In this document: positions 26,595 to 34,401 of the stretch, piece by piece
Position numbering within the stretch: position 1 is the stretch's first letter
Layout of the letters: every line of letters starts with the position of its first letter
Origin: Streptomyces roseicoloratus
GTDB taxonomy: Bacteria > Actinomycetota > Actinomycetes > Streptomycetales > Streptomycetaceae
DNA length: 64,000 bases
Assembly: GCF_004117935.1 (NCBI RefSeq)
Contig: NZ_SDOY01000166.1
Location: 78,354 to 142,353 of the forward strand
Direction: 5' to 3'
Program-made: the position numbers and the translations under genes
The notes under the pieces: model-generated
Told to the model about the DNA's origin: nothing
The model's database searches: none
Seen by the model: the letters and a program-made list of their open reading frames with translations, nothing else

Positions 26595-26924
26595 ATGTTG
26601 CGAAGCGTGGGGCAGAGGCGAGTGAGCGCTGACGGCGTGGACCCGAGGGTGGCCGAACTGCGCGCCGCCGTGTCCCGGTTACGGCGCGAACTGGCCGGAC
26701 ACCGCCGCGATTTCGCCGACCGCGGGATCGCCGAGGACGAGCTCGCCGCGCTCGACGCGATGGCCGCCGGCGGAGCTCCGGAGGTGTGGCGGCTGCGCCG
26801 CTCGCTGCTCCTCATCGCGGGCGCGGTCGGTTCGGTCAGCGCCCTCGCCGAGGGGCTCGCGGCGGTCCGGGGCGCCGTCGAACTCTTCGGCCCGCCGCCA
26901 CCCCCTCCGGCCGACGCGTCCTGA
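26595..26924 (+). CDS. DUF5955-like protein with a TTA codon
   Basis: 109 residues from ATG 26595, 4 bp after GGGGG. The N-terminal 60 residues are a basic helical segment (DPRVAELRAAVSRLRRELAGH), then a hydrophobic helix of about 20 residues (LLLIAGAVGSVSALAEGLA) and a Pro-rich tail. It resembles a small actinobacterial family (DUF5955) by memory. Codon 29 (26679-26681) is TTA, a rare Leu codon in Streptomyces read by the bldA tRNA, so its translation may depend on development. The function is unknown. Confidence 0.65.
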   Translation: MLRSVGQRRVSADGVDPRVAELRAAVSRLRRELAGHRRDFADRGIAEDELAALDAMAAGGAPEVWRLRRSLLLIAGAVGSVSALAEGLAAVRGAVELFGPPPPPPADAS

Positions 26925-26956
26925 GACGGCCCGCCGGCCGGGCAGGCCCCGGGATG

Positions 26957-26976
26957 CCGGGTGCCGTGGCACCCGG
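26957..26976. terminator. Terminator after the DUF5955-like gene
   Basis: Nine-base arms (26957-26965 and 26968-26976) with a minimal loop, 33 bases past the stop. Confidence 0.6.
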
Positions 26977-27028
26977 GTCCTCGGATGCGCGCGCAGCGCC
27001 TGAGGAGCATCTGTGCCCGCGCAACCCC

Positions 27029-27142
27029 CGATCGGTCGCCGGGGCCCGCTCAGCCCCCGGCCAGCCGCCGCGTCCGCTCGGCCCTCGATCGGTCGTCGGG
27101 CCCGCTAAGTCCCCGGCCAGCCACCGCGTCCGCTCAGTCCCC
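27029..27142. repeat. 57-bp tandem duplication
   Basis: Copies at 27029-27085 and 27086-27142 begin with CGATCGGTCG and share CCCCGGCCAGCC plus CGCGTCCGCTC with about 88% identity by eye. A third partial CCCGGCCAGCC follows, reaching the end of the response-regulator gene (its stop is at 27162). Confidence 0.7.
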
Positions 27143-27161
27143 GGCCAGCCGCCAGGCCCGC

Positions 27162-27788
27162 TCAGCGCCTGATCAGCCGCCGCGCGGTCGCCGCCGCCAC
27201 CGCCGCCGTCCGGGAGTCCACGCCGAGCTTGGCGAAGATGTGCACCAGGTGCGACTTCACCGTCGCCTGGCTCAGGAACAGCGCCTTGCTGATCTGCTGG
27301 TTCGACAGACCCTCGCCGACCAGCTGGAGCACCTCCAGCTCGCGCCGGGTCAGCGCCTCCGCCGGGGTCCGCATCCGGTCCATCAGCCGGTGCGCCACCG
27401 CGGGGGCCAGCGCCGACTGGCCCGCCGCCGCGGTCCGGACCGCCGCCGCCAGTTCCTCCGGAGGGGCGTCCTTCAGGAGATAGCCCGAGGCGCCCGCCTC
27501 CACGGCCGCGAGGATGTCCGCGTCCGAGTCGTACGTGGTCAGGACCAGCACCCGCGGCCCGCCCGGTACGGCGGTGATCGCCGCGGTCGCCTCCGAGCCG
27601 TGCATCCCGGCCCCGAACTGGAGGTCCATCAGGACCACGTCCACACCCCCGGCGGCGGCCAGCTCGACCGCCTCCTCCGCGGTCGCCGCCTCGCCCACCA
27701 CCGTGAAGTCCGGCTCGGTGTCGAGGACGGCGCGCAGTCCGGCCCGTACCACCGGGTGGTCGTCGGCGAGCAGCAGTCGGACGGTCAT
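27162..27788 (-). CDS. NarL/LuxR-family response regulator
   Basis: 208 residues from ATG 27788. The receiver domain (residues 1-120) has the acidic pair ADDHP, the phospho-accepting Asp in VVLMDLQFG and a Lys in YLLKDAPP. The C-terminal LuxR helix-turn-helix reads RRELEVLQLVGEGLSNQQIS then ATVKSHLVHIFAKL. It follows the kinase gene with only 2 bp between stop and start, so the pair is one operon. Signal and targets are unknown. Confidence 0.92.
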   Translation of the reverse strand: MTVRLLLADDHPVVRAGLRAVLDTEPDFTVVGEAATAEEAVELAAAGGVDVVLMDLQFGAGMHGSEATAAITAVPGGPRVLVLTTYDSDADILAAVEAGASGYLLKDAPPEELAAAVRTAAAGQSALAPAVAHRLMDRMRTPAEALTRRELEVLQLVGEGLSNQQISKALFLSQATVKSHLVHIFAKLGVDSRTAAVAAATARRLIRR

Positions 27789-27790
27789 CG

Positions 27791-28948
27791 TCAGGCTCCG
27801 GGCAGGGGGAGGGACACGGCCACGGCGGTGCCCTGGCCGGGCGCGGACTCGACGGTGAACGAGCCGCCCAGCGACTCGGCCCGCGAGCGCATCGCCGGAA
27901 GACCGAAGCCGCCCCCCGAGGACGGCCGCACGGTGACCGGGTCGAAGCCCTTGCCGTCGTCCACCACGTCCAGCGTCACCGAGCCGCCCATGAACGACAG
28001 CGTGATCTCCGCACGCGAGGCCGAGGCGTGCCGCACCGTGTTCGCGAGCGCGGACTGGGCGATCCGCAGCAGCGCCACCTCGTACGGCGTGGGCAGTCCG
28101 ACCGGCGTCCCGCTCACCGAGCAGCGCACCCGCGGCCCGTCGGGCCCGGTCGTCCCGCACAACCGCTCCAGCGCCCCGGCCAGCGAACCGTGCTCCAGGT
28201 CGGGCGGCGTCAGCGCCCGCACGAAGCGGCGCGCCTCCGCGAGGTTGTCCTGCGCGGCCCGCCGCGCCTCGTCGATGTGCCCGGCGGCCGGCGAGCCCGC
28301 GGGCAGCGCCCGCTCGGCGGCCCGCAGCAGCAGCTGGATCGACGAGAGCCCCTGGGCCAGGGTGTCGTGGATCTCCCGGGCGAGCCGCTCCCGCTCGGCG
28401 AGCGTTCCCGCGTGCCGCTCGGCCGCCGCCAGCTCGGCCCGCGTGGCCATCAGCTCCTCGACCATGCGCCGCCGCCGCTCGCTCTCCCGGTACAGGGCCT
28501 GGTAGCCGAGCACCGTCGCGACGGCCACCGCGGCGCCGAGCAGCGGACCGATGAAGACGCCCGGATTCAGCGCGGCGCCGTGCCGCACGTACGACAGGAT
28601 CGCGGCGCACGCGGTGAGCGCCACCGCCGGCAGCGACCAGCGCGCCGGCAGCAGGTGCAGCTGCAGGAAGTACAGCGGGAAGGCGATCCAGAGTGCCTCG
28701 GGCGTCACCCACAGCAGCACCAGCCAGCTCAGGCACAGCAGCCCGAGCCAGACCGCGGCGGCCCGCTGCGAGGCCCGGACCGACGGCAGCACCGACCCCG
28801 CCGCGTACACCGCGCCGGTGACCACGGCGGCCGTGACGCCCGCGGCGGGGTGCGCGCGCAGCGCGGCGAGCGCCAGCAGGCCCGCCATCAGGAGATGGAG
28901 GCAGAGGCGCAGCACGCGCAGGGCGGGGGTGAGCGAACGGGGATCCAT
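27791..28948 (-). CDS. Membrane sensor histidine kinase (HisKA_3)
   Basis: 385 residues. The N-terminal half has about five to six membrane segments (residues 15-150) with short loops, so the stimulus is probably sensed in or near the membrane. The dimerisation helix with the phosphorylated His reads RLAREIHDTLAQGLSS, and the ATPase domain has RIAQSALANTVRHA (N box), DVVDDGKGFDP (G1) and GGGFGLPAMRSRAE. It starts at ATG 28948 with a TACCCT element 9 bp upstream, possibly leaderless. It pairs with the regulator at 27162. Confidence 0.92.
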   Translation of the reverse strand: MDPRSLTPALRVLRLCLHLLMAGLLALAALRAHPAAGVTAAVVTGAVYAAGSVLPSVRASQRAAAVWLGLLCLSWLVLLWVTPEALWIAFPLYFLQLHLLPARWSLPAVALTACAAILSYVRHGAALNPGVFIGPLLGAAVAVATVLGYQALYRESERRRRMVEELMATRAELAAAERHAGTLAERERLAREIHDTLAQGLSSIQLLLRAAERALPAGSPAAGHIDEARRAAQDNLAEARRFVRALTPPDLEHGSLAGALERLCGTTGPDGPRVRCSVSGTPVGLPTPYEVALLRIAQSALANTVRHASASRAEITLSFMGGSVTLDVVDDGKGFDPVTVRPSSGGGFGLPAMRSRAESLGGSFTVESAPGQGTAVAVSLPLPGA

Positions 28949-29068
28949 GACCCGTCCAGGGTAGGCGGGCCCCGCCGCCGGTCCGTGCGATCCGGGATCG
29001 ACCGAAAGTTTGATTGTCCGCATAAGGACGAGGTAACGGCCCGGTTCGGAGGCCTGGCGGATCTCCCG

Positions 29069-29082
29069 TACGGTGACAAATC
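29069..29082 (+). promoter_or_regulatory. -10 box for a leaderless transcript
   Basis: TACGGT at 29069-29074 lies 8 bp before ATG 29083 and no Shine-Dalgarno is present. Confidence 0.45.
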
Positions 29083-29553
29083 ATGCGTAACTGGATGTTC
29101 GGCGGCATTTACGGGACCGTCCTGGCGAGCGCGCTGCTCGCGGCCCTGCAGAGCGAGGGCGAACCCTTCACGCCCGTGTACGACGCGCTGTGGATCCTGG
29201 TCACGGGAATCGCCGCCGGCCTGGTGCACGGATACGCGCACCACATGGCCACCCATCACACCGGCAGCGCCGCCGTGCGCTGGAAGCGGCTGGTCACCGC
29301 GCTGGGGGACGAGTGGCCCCTGGTGGTCGGCGTCCTGCCGACCGTGGCGCTGCTCCTGCTGGCCGGGGCGGCGGACTGGCCCGAGGAACCGGTCACCACG
29401 GCCGGCCTGGCGCTCAACACCCTGCTGCTCGGCGGCTGGGGCACCTTCGCCGCGCTCAGATCCGGCTACCGACGCGGCTCGGCCGTGCTCGTGGGCCTCG
29501 CGGACGCGACGATCGGCCTGGCGATCGCGGTGGCGAACGCGCTGATCAAGTAG
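29083..29553 (+). CDS. Small integral membrane protein
   Basis: 156 residues with four predicted membrane helices (about residues 8-25, 37-55, 80-98 and 108-125) and a last one at 133-150 that is weaker. Conserved-looking His/Gly cluster HGYAHHMATHH between helices 2 and 3 could hold a metal or heme, but that is only a visual guess. It is divergent from the sensor kinase. No family recognised. Confidence 0.7.
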   Translation: MRNWMFGGIYGTVLASALLAALQSEGEPFTPVYDALWILVTGIAAGLVHGYAHHMATHHTGSAAVRWKRLVTALGDEWPLVVGVLPTVALLLLAGAADWPEEPVTTAGLALNTLLLGGWGTFAALRSGYRRGSAVLVGLADATIGLAIAVANALIK

Positions 29554-29986
29554 CCGGTCGTCCGGTCGGATCCCTGATCGGTCGCCGATGATCGACTTCG
29601 AGGCGTCGAGGCAACCGCCGTGCCGGAAGCGCGGAGCGGGGTCCGCCGGCCCACCTGAGGCCGACCGGCCACCCGACCGGGCCCACGACCTCGCCCCGCG
29701 CCGACGACGAGACCTCAAGCGGTTCACGCCGCATCCACGGCCGCACCGCGCCGAGGTGAAGACTCCTTGACGTTCGTGCCCCAGGGCCGCCCGAGCCAGG
29801 GCCGCAAACGGTCCTCGGAGGGCCGCGGCGGCCCTGCCGCAGCAGCGCGCACCCTTCCCGCCGGACCGCCCCCGATCGCCCTTCAGGAGCCCGTCCGGGG
29901 CCCCGCCGTTTCTGCTCTGACCTGGTGCTTTCTGGGGAATTCCCTAGGCTGGGGGAGCTGTGTCGGACACCCTCGGAGGGGGCACC
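29554..29986. other. Gene-free interval before the GyrB-like gene
   Basis: About 430 bp with no supported gene. A TAGGCT hexamer at 29945-29950 is a likely -10 box for the GyrB-like gene, giving a ~30-base leader. The rest has several stop codons in every frame of coding-like length and no strong hairpin. Confidence 0.4.
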
Positions 29987-31138
29987 ATGAGCGAGGAATC
30001 CACGACCTACGACGCCGGCGCGATCGTGGTGCTGGAGGGCCGGGAGGCAGTTCGGAAACGACCCGGGATGTACATCGGATCGGTCGGTGAACGGGGTCTT
30101 CACCACCTGGTGCTCGAGGCCGCCGAGCGGTCGCTGAGCGAGATCCTCGGCGGCACCGCCAGCTGTGTCGAGATCACTCTCACCGCCGACGGCGGCGTCC
30201 GTGTCGCCGACGACGGCACGGCGCTTACCGTCGGCCACGCCGGCTCCACCGACGGCCCTTCGCTGGAGACCCGATTGACCGTGCTCTCCTGCGGGGCACC
30301 GCCCGCCGGCCGACACTCGCTGCACGTCGGATGTTTCGGTATCGGGTTGGCCGTCGTCAACGCCTTGTCGAGCAGTCTGATGGCAGAGGTACGGCGCGAC
30401 GGCACCCGCTGGGTGCTGGAGTACGAGCGAGGCGTGCCCGTCGGGGTGCCCGCCCGCTCCGGGCCGGCCGACGGCAGCGGTACCGCGCTCACTTTCCGGC
30501 CCGACGACGAGATCTTCGAGACGCGGGTGTTCTCGTTCGACGCACTGGTCGAGCGGTTCAGGGAACTGGCCTTCCTGAACCGCGAGTTGGACATCACCTT
30601 GACCGATGACCGCGACCCTGCGGCGCCCCGGGCCGTGCACCTTCGCTTTCCTGGCGGCCCGAAGGACTACCTCGCGGAACAGAGCGCCCCACTCCACCCG
30701 GACGTGATCGGCTTCGAGCGCGAGTACTCCGAGATGGAGGGAACGGTGGAGGTGGCCCTCCGCTGGTGCGACTTCCGAGAGGAACGGATCGCAAGCTACG
30801 CCAACAGCCTGCCGACCACCGACGGCGGCACGCACGAACTCGGCTTCCGAGACGGCCTGGCAGCCGCGCTCCATGGCTATGCCCGGGAACGACGGCTGCT
30901 CGGTCCTTCCGATCCCGACTTCACCCCCGCTCAGCTCGGTGCGGGCCTGACGGCGGTCGTGTCGGTGAAGCTGGACTCGCCCGAGTTCGAGGGGGCAACC
31001 CGCAGCCGACTGGGCAACAGGCCCGTCCGCGCCTGCGTTGCGGAGGCCGTACGAGAGCACCTGATCGCCTGGCTGCGCGCCGACCCGGCGCGGGCGACGG
31101 CCGTCCTCGCCCGGATCTCGAAGGCCCCTCGCCACTGA
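29987..31138 (+). CDS. Truncated, degenerate GyrB-like GHKL ATPase
   Basis: 383 residues from ATG 29987 (GGAGGGG 5 bp upstream). The N-terminal ATPase and transducer regions of GyrB/ParE are recognisable: LEGREAVRKRPGMYIGSVG, GCFGIGLAVVNALS, and the later TTDGGTHELGFRDGL. The TOPRIM and C-terminal halves are absent. The ATP-site helix reads VLEAAERSLSEIL where GyrB has YEVVDNSIDEAL: the Mg-binding Asn is Arg. The GHKL lid LHAGGKF is also altered. It is therefore not a working topoisomerase. Its codon choice looks a little less extreme than its neighbours, hinting at later arrival. Possible roles: regulator of gyrase, immunity or a relic. Confidence 0.82.
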   Translation: MSEESTTYDAGAIVVLEGREAVRKRPGMYIGSVGERGLHHLVLEAAERSLSEILGGTASCVEITLTADGGVRVADDGTALTVGHAGSTDGPSLETRLTVLSCGAPPAGRHSLHVGCFGIGLAVVNALSSSLMAEVRRDGTRWVLEYERGVPVGVPARSGPADGSGTALTFRPDDEIFETRVFSFDALVERFRELAFLNRELDITLTDDRDPAAPRAVHLRFPGGPKDYLAEQSAPLHPDVIGFEREYSEMEGTVEVALRWCDFREERIASYANSLPTTDGGTHELGFRDGLAAALHGYARERRLLGPSDPDFTPAQLGAGLTAVVSVKLDSPEFEGATRSRLGNRPVRACVAEAVREHLIAWLRADPARATAVLARISKAPRH

Positions 31139-31300
31139 CGGCAGCACACCGGACACACGCAGCCGCCAAGGCCGTCATGGAGAGCTCACTCCGCACGTCT
31201 GCCCAGGTGACGGCGATCTGCCGAATCAACCGAAAGTTCGACCCCGGAGCCATCCGTGGCGCGATGCCCGCCCCGGCCCTCGCGCAGCAGGCTTGGGCGC

Positions 31301-32377
31301 ATGTTCGTGGCATGGAGAGACCTGAGATTCGCCAAGGGGCGATTCACCTTGATGGGCACGGTGATCGTCCTGATCACCCTGCTCGTCGGACTGCTGTCGG
31401 GGCTGACCGCCGGGCTCGCCCGGGAGAACGTCTCCGCGATCACCGGCCTGCCGGCGGACCGGCTGGCCTTCGCCGCCCCGCCCGACGGCCGGTCGGTCTC
31501 CTTCACCGACTCGACCGTCACCGCCTCGCAGTGGCGGGACTGGGCCGCCCGGCCCGGCGTCAGCGCCGCCGAGCCGCTCGGCATCCGCACCCTCAACGCG
31601 GCGGCCGGCGGGCGCACCGCGGCCGTCTCCGCCTTCGGCACCGCGTCCGGATCCGGGATCGCGCCCGGCGGCACCGGCCCCGGCCGGGTGGTCCTCTCCA
31701 CGTCGGCGGCGAAGGAACTCGACGTCACCCCCGGGGACACGGTGCGCCTCGGCACCCTGGACGCGGCGGTCGCCGCGGTCTCCGGGGACGCCTCGTACAG
31801 CCACACGCCCGTCGTGTGGACCTCCCTCGGCGACTGGCAGAAGCTCGGGCACAGCGGCACCACGCCCGAGGAGCAGGCCACCGTCATCGCGCTCAGCGGC
31901 GCGGGCGCCGACTGGGCGGCCGGGGACGCCGCCCTGAGGACCTCCTCGAAGACGATCGACGAGGCGCTCGGCGCCATAGGGTCCTACCAGGCCGAGAACG
32001 GCTCGCTGCAGCTGATGCGCGGCTTCCTCTTCGCGATCTCCGCGCTCGTCATAGGGGCCTTCTTCACCGTCTGGACCATCCAGCGCAGCGCCGACGTGGC
32101 GGTCCTCAAGGCGCTCGGCGCCTCGACGCGGTACCTCCTGAAGGACGCGCTCGGCCAGGCCGTGGTGATGCTGACCGCCGGCACGCTGTTCGGCACCGGA
32201 CTCGCCGTCGGCTTCGGCGCGCTGATCAGCGGCGGCGACGTGCCCTTCGTGCTCGACCCGCTGACCGTGCTCGGCCCCGCCGCCGTGATCGTCGTCCTCG
32301 GAGTGCTCGGCGCGGCCCTGTCCATCCGGCGGATCACCGCCGTCGATCCCCTGACCGCCCTCGGGAGTGCCCGATGA
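31301..32377 (+). CDS. ABC transporter permease (MacB/FtsX type)
   Basis: 358 residues from ATG 31301. One N-terminal membrane helix (LMGTVIVLITLLVGLLSGL), a ~190-residue extracytoplasmic domain, then three helices (about residues 245-265, 290-315, 325-345) as in FtsX/MacB permeases. It overlaps the ATPase gene by the ATGA at 32374-32377, so both are co-translated. Such pairs export lipids, peptides or drugs, or release lipoproteins; the substrate is unknown. Confidence 0.88.
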   Translation: MFVAWRDLRFAKGRFTLMGTVIVLITLLVGLLSGLTAGLARENVSAITGLPADRLAFAAPPDGRSVSFTDSTVTASQWRDWAARPGVSAAEPLGIRTLNAAAGGRTAAVSAFGTASGSGIAPGGTGPGRVVLSTSAAKELDVTPGDTVRLGTLDAAVAAVSGDASYSHTPVVWTSLGDWQKLGHSGTTPEEQATVIALSGAGADWAAGDAALRTSSKTIDEALGAIGSYQAENGSLQLMRGFLFAISALVIGAFFTVWTIQRSADVAVLKALGASTRYLLKDALGQAVVMLTAGTLFGTGLAVGFGALISGGDVPFVLDPLTVLGPAAVIVVLGVLGAALSIRRITAVDPLTALGSAR

Positions 32378-33054
32378 GCCTGCTGCTCGACCACGTGACC
32401 CTGACCTACCCGGACGGCGACGGCCGGCTCACGGCCCTCGACGCCGTGTCCCTCGATGTGCCCGCGGGATCGCTCGCCGCGGTCGTCGGCCCGTCGGGCT
32501 CCGGAAAGTCCAGCCTGCTCGCGGTCGCCGCGACCCTGGTCACCCCGGACAGCGGACGGGTCGTCGTGGCCGGTACCGAGACCTCGTCGCTCGGTCCCGC
32601 GCAGAAGGCGGAGCTGCGGCGCGAGACGGTCGGCATCGTGTTCCAGCAGCCGAACCTGCTGCCCTCGCTCACCGCCCTGGAGCAGCTCCAGGTCATGGCC
32701 CATCTGTCCGGGCGGACGAGCCGGACGGCGAGGGAACGGGCCGGGGAGCTGCTGGACGCGGTCGGTCTGGCGGTGCAGGCGCACCGCCGCCCGCACCAGC
32801 TCTCCGGCGGGCAGCGCCAGCGCGTGAACATCGCCCGGGCGCTCATGAACGAGCCGTCCGTGCTGCTCGTCGACGAGCCGACCAGCGCCCTGGACCACGA
32901 GCGGGGCGCGGCGGTCATGGAGCTGCTCGCCGGGCTGACGGCGGAGCGCGGGACGGCGACGGTCCTGGTCACCCACGACCGCACGCACCTGGACCGGGCG
33001 GACCGGGTGGTGACCGTGCGGGACGGACGGATCACGGAGGAGGCACGCGTCTGA
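32374..33054 (+). CDS. ABC transporter ATP-binding protein (MacB/LolD type)
   Basis: 226 residues. Walker A GPSGSGKSS, Q-loop VFQQPNLL, signature LSGGQRQRV, Walker B VLLVDEPTSAL and H-loop VTHDR are all intact. Together with the preceding permease it forms a 1+1 transporter. A degenerate 20-bp tandem repeat starts 6 bp past its stop. Confidence 0.94.
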   Translation: MSLLLDHVTLTYPDGDGRLTALDAVSLDVPAGSLAAVVGPSGSGKSSLLAVAATLVTPDSGRVVVAGTETSSLGPAQKAELRRETVGIVFQQPNLLPSLTALEQLQVMAHLSGRTSRTARERAGELLDAVGLAVQAHRRPHQLSGGQRQRVNIARALMNEPSVLLVDEPTSALDHERGAAVMELLAGLTAERGTATVLVTHDRTHLDRADRVVTVRDGRITEEARV

Positions 33055-33060
33055 CGGAGC

Positions 33061-33217
33061 GGCGCGGGTCCGACGGATGCGGTGCGCGTCCGGCGGATGC
33101 GGCGAGAGCCGAGGGATGTGGCGCGGGCCGAGGGGTGTGGCGCGGGCCGAGGGGTGTGGCGCGGGTCCGGCGGAGGCTGCCTGGGGCCGCGGGGTGCGGC
33201 GCGCGTCCGACGGAAGC
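33061..33217. repeat. Degenerate 19-20-bp tandem repeat
   Basis: Units start with GGCGCGGG(T/-)CCG and end with GATGC/GGTGT at 33061, 33081, 33101, 33120, 33139, 33158 and 33198; two adjacent units (33120 and 33139) are identical. It lies between the ABC operon and the terminator of allR. Confidence 0.75.
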
Positions 33218-33259
33218 GCGGAGGTGCCCGGAACCGTGTGGTTCCGGGCACCTCCGCGC
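33216..33259. terminator. Bidirectional terminator of allR and the ABC operon
   Basis: Perfect 20-base arms (33216-33235 and 33240-33259) with a 4-base loop, starting 4 bases after the allR stop. Confidence 0.85.
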
Positions 33260-33263
33260 GTTC

Positions 33264-34070
33264 TCAGCCGTGTCCGTTGCCCGCCGTGTTGGCGAGGGCG
33301 GTCGAGAGTTCCTCGGCGACCTGGTGGAGGATCGGGACGATCTTCTCGGTCGCCGCCTCGGTCACGCGGCCCGCCGGGCCCGAGATGGAGATGGCCGCCG
33401 CGGTGGGGGAGTCGGGTACCGGCACCGCGAGGCAGCGGACTCCTATCTCCTGCTCGTTGTCGTCGACCGCGTAGCCCGTCTCGCGGACGGTCGCCAGCGC
33501 CTCCAGGAAGCCCTCGGGCGTGGTGATCGTCTTCTCGGTCGCGGCCGGCATGCCCGTACGGGCGAGGAGCGCGCGGACCTCGTCGGCCGGGGTGTGGGCG
33601 AGCAGCGCCTTGCCGACGCCGGTGGAGTGCGGCAGCACCCGCCGGCCGACCTCGGTGAACATGCGCATCGAGTGCTTGGACGGCACCTGCGCGACGTACA
33701 CGATCTCGTCGCCGTCGAGCAGCGCCATGTTCGCGGTCTCGCCGGTCTCCTCCACGAGCCGCGCCAGATAGGGGCGGGCCCAGGTGCCGAGCAGCCGGGA
33801 GGCGGACTCGCCGAGGCGGATCAGGCGGGGGCCGAGGGCGTAGCGCCGGTTGGGCTGCTGGCGGACGTATCCGCAGGCGACCAGGGTGCGCATGAGACGG
33901 TGGATGGTGGGCAGCGGCAGGCCGCTGCTGGCGGAGAGCTCGCTCAGCCCGACCTCGCCGCCGGCGTCGGCCATCCGCTCGAGGAGGTCGAAGGCACGCT
34001 CGAGGGACTGGACGCCCCCGCTCGCGGCGGGTTTGGCGGCGTCGGTGGTGCTGGCGCTGGACGTCGGCAC
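33264..34070 (-). CDS. allR: IclR-family regulator, probable AllR
   Basis: 268 residues from GTG 34070 (AAAGGA 7-8 bp upstream). The N-terminal winged helix (VQSLERAFDLLERM, then SELSASSGLPLPTIHRLMRTL) is followed by an IclR ligand domain (MALLDGDEIVYVAQVPS, LPHSTGVGKALLAHTP, CLAVPVPD). It is divergent from allB, as is AllR in S. coelicolor, where it represses allantoin-pathway genes and, as I recall, responds to allantoin-derived ligands such as allantoic acid. Its own upstream region carries TTCC-N7-GGAA (34254-34268), so autorepression is likely. The gene symbol is assigned by context. Confidence 0.88.
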   Translation of the reverse strand: MPTSSASTTDAAKPAASGGVQSLERAFDLLERMADAGGEVGLSELSASSGLPLPTIHRLMRTLVACGYVRQQPNRRYALGPRLIRLGESASRLLGTWARPYLARLVEETGETANMALLDGDEIVYVAQVPSKHSMRMFTEVGRRVLPHSTGVGKALLAHTPADEVRALLARTGMPAATEKTITTPEGFLEALATVRETGYAVDDNEQEIGVRCLAVPVPDSPTAAAISISGPAGRVTEAATEKIVPILHQVAEELSTALANTAGNGHG

Positions 34071-34253
34071 GTCACGGTCCTTTCGGGGCAGGCGGCACGT
34101 CAGCAGCCTACCGGGCCGCCGCGCCGGGCACACGGCCCAGGTTCCGGTGTCCGGGCCGGTCAGGGGGTGTTTGTCCGTTTGTCGGCGACTGCCGTGAGGG
34201 CTCCGGGTGCACCCCGCATGTGCGGAGCTACGTTCTACGGTACGAAATTCGCA

Positions 34254-34268
34254 TTCCACTTCGTGGAA
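34254..34268. promoter_or_regulatory. TTCC-N7-GGAA operator between allR and allB
   Basis: TTCCAC-TTC-GTGGAA is a perfect palindrome with six-base arms, the best symmetric example in the window. On the reverse strand it is followed by a possible -10 TAGAAC 16 bp after GTGGAA, which suits control of allR. Confidence 0.65.
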
Positions 34269-34345
34269 ACATCCAAGCGCGGTTCGTCCGCGTCTCATCC
34301 TGGAAGTGTGCCCTTGACGACCTGTCGTCCCGGACGCACACTCCT

Positions 34346-34377
34346 TCAACAGTTCGTTGAATTTCTGCTTCCCGGAA
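34346..34377 (+). promoter_or_regulatory. allB promoter region with both operator types
   Basis: TCAAC-N5-GTTGA lies at 34346-34360 and a TTCT-N7-GGAA variant at 34363-34377, centres 17 bp apart. TTGAAT (34357-34362) at the right arm would be the -35 box; the -10 (near 34380) is poor. The layout equals that of aceB. Confidence 0.65.
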
Positions 34378-34401
34378 GCAGGCGAGGAAGAAGGGGTACG
34401 G

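Noticed and set aside
29554..29986. A small gene before the GyrB-like gene
   Set aside because: The short frames there have no convincing start site or protein-like composition.
34357..34401. TTG 34357 as the allantoinase start
   Set aside because: It lies inside the operator/-35 region; GTG 34402 has a purine-rich ribosome binding site and gives the usual N terminus.
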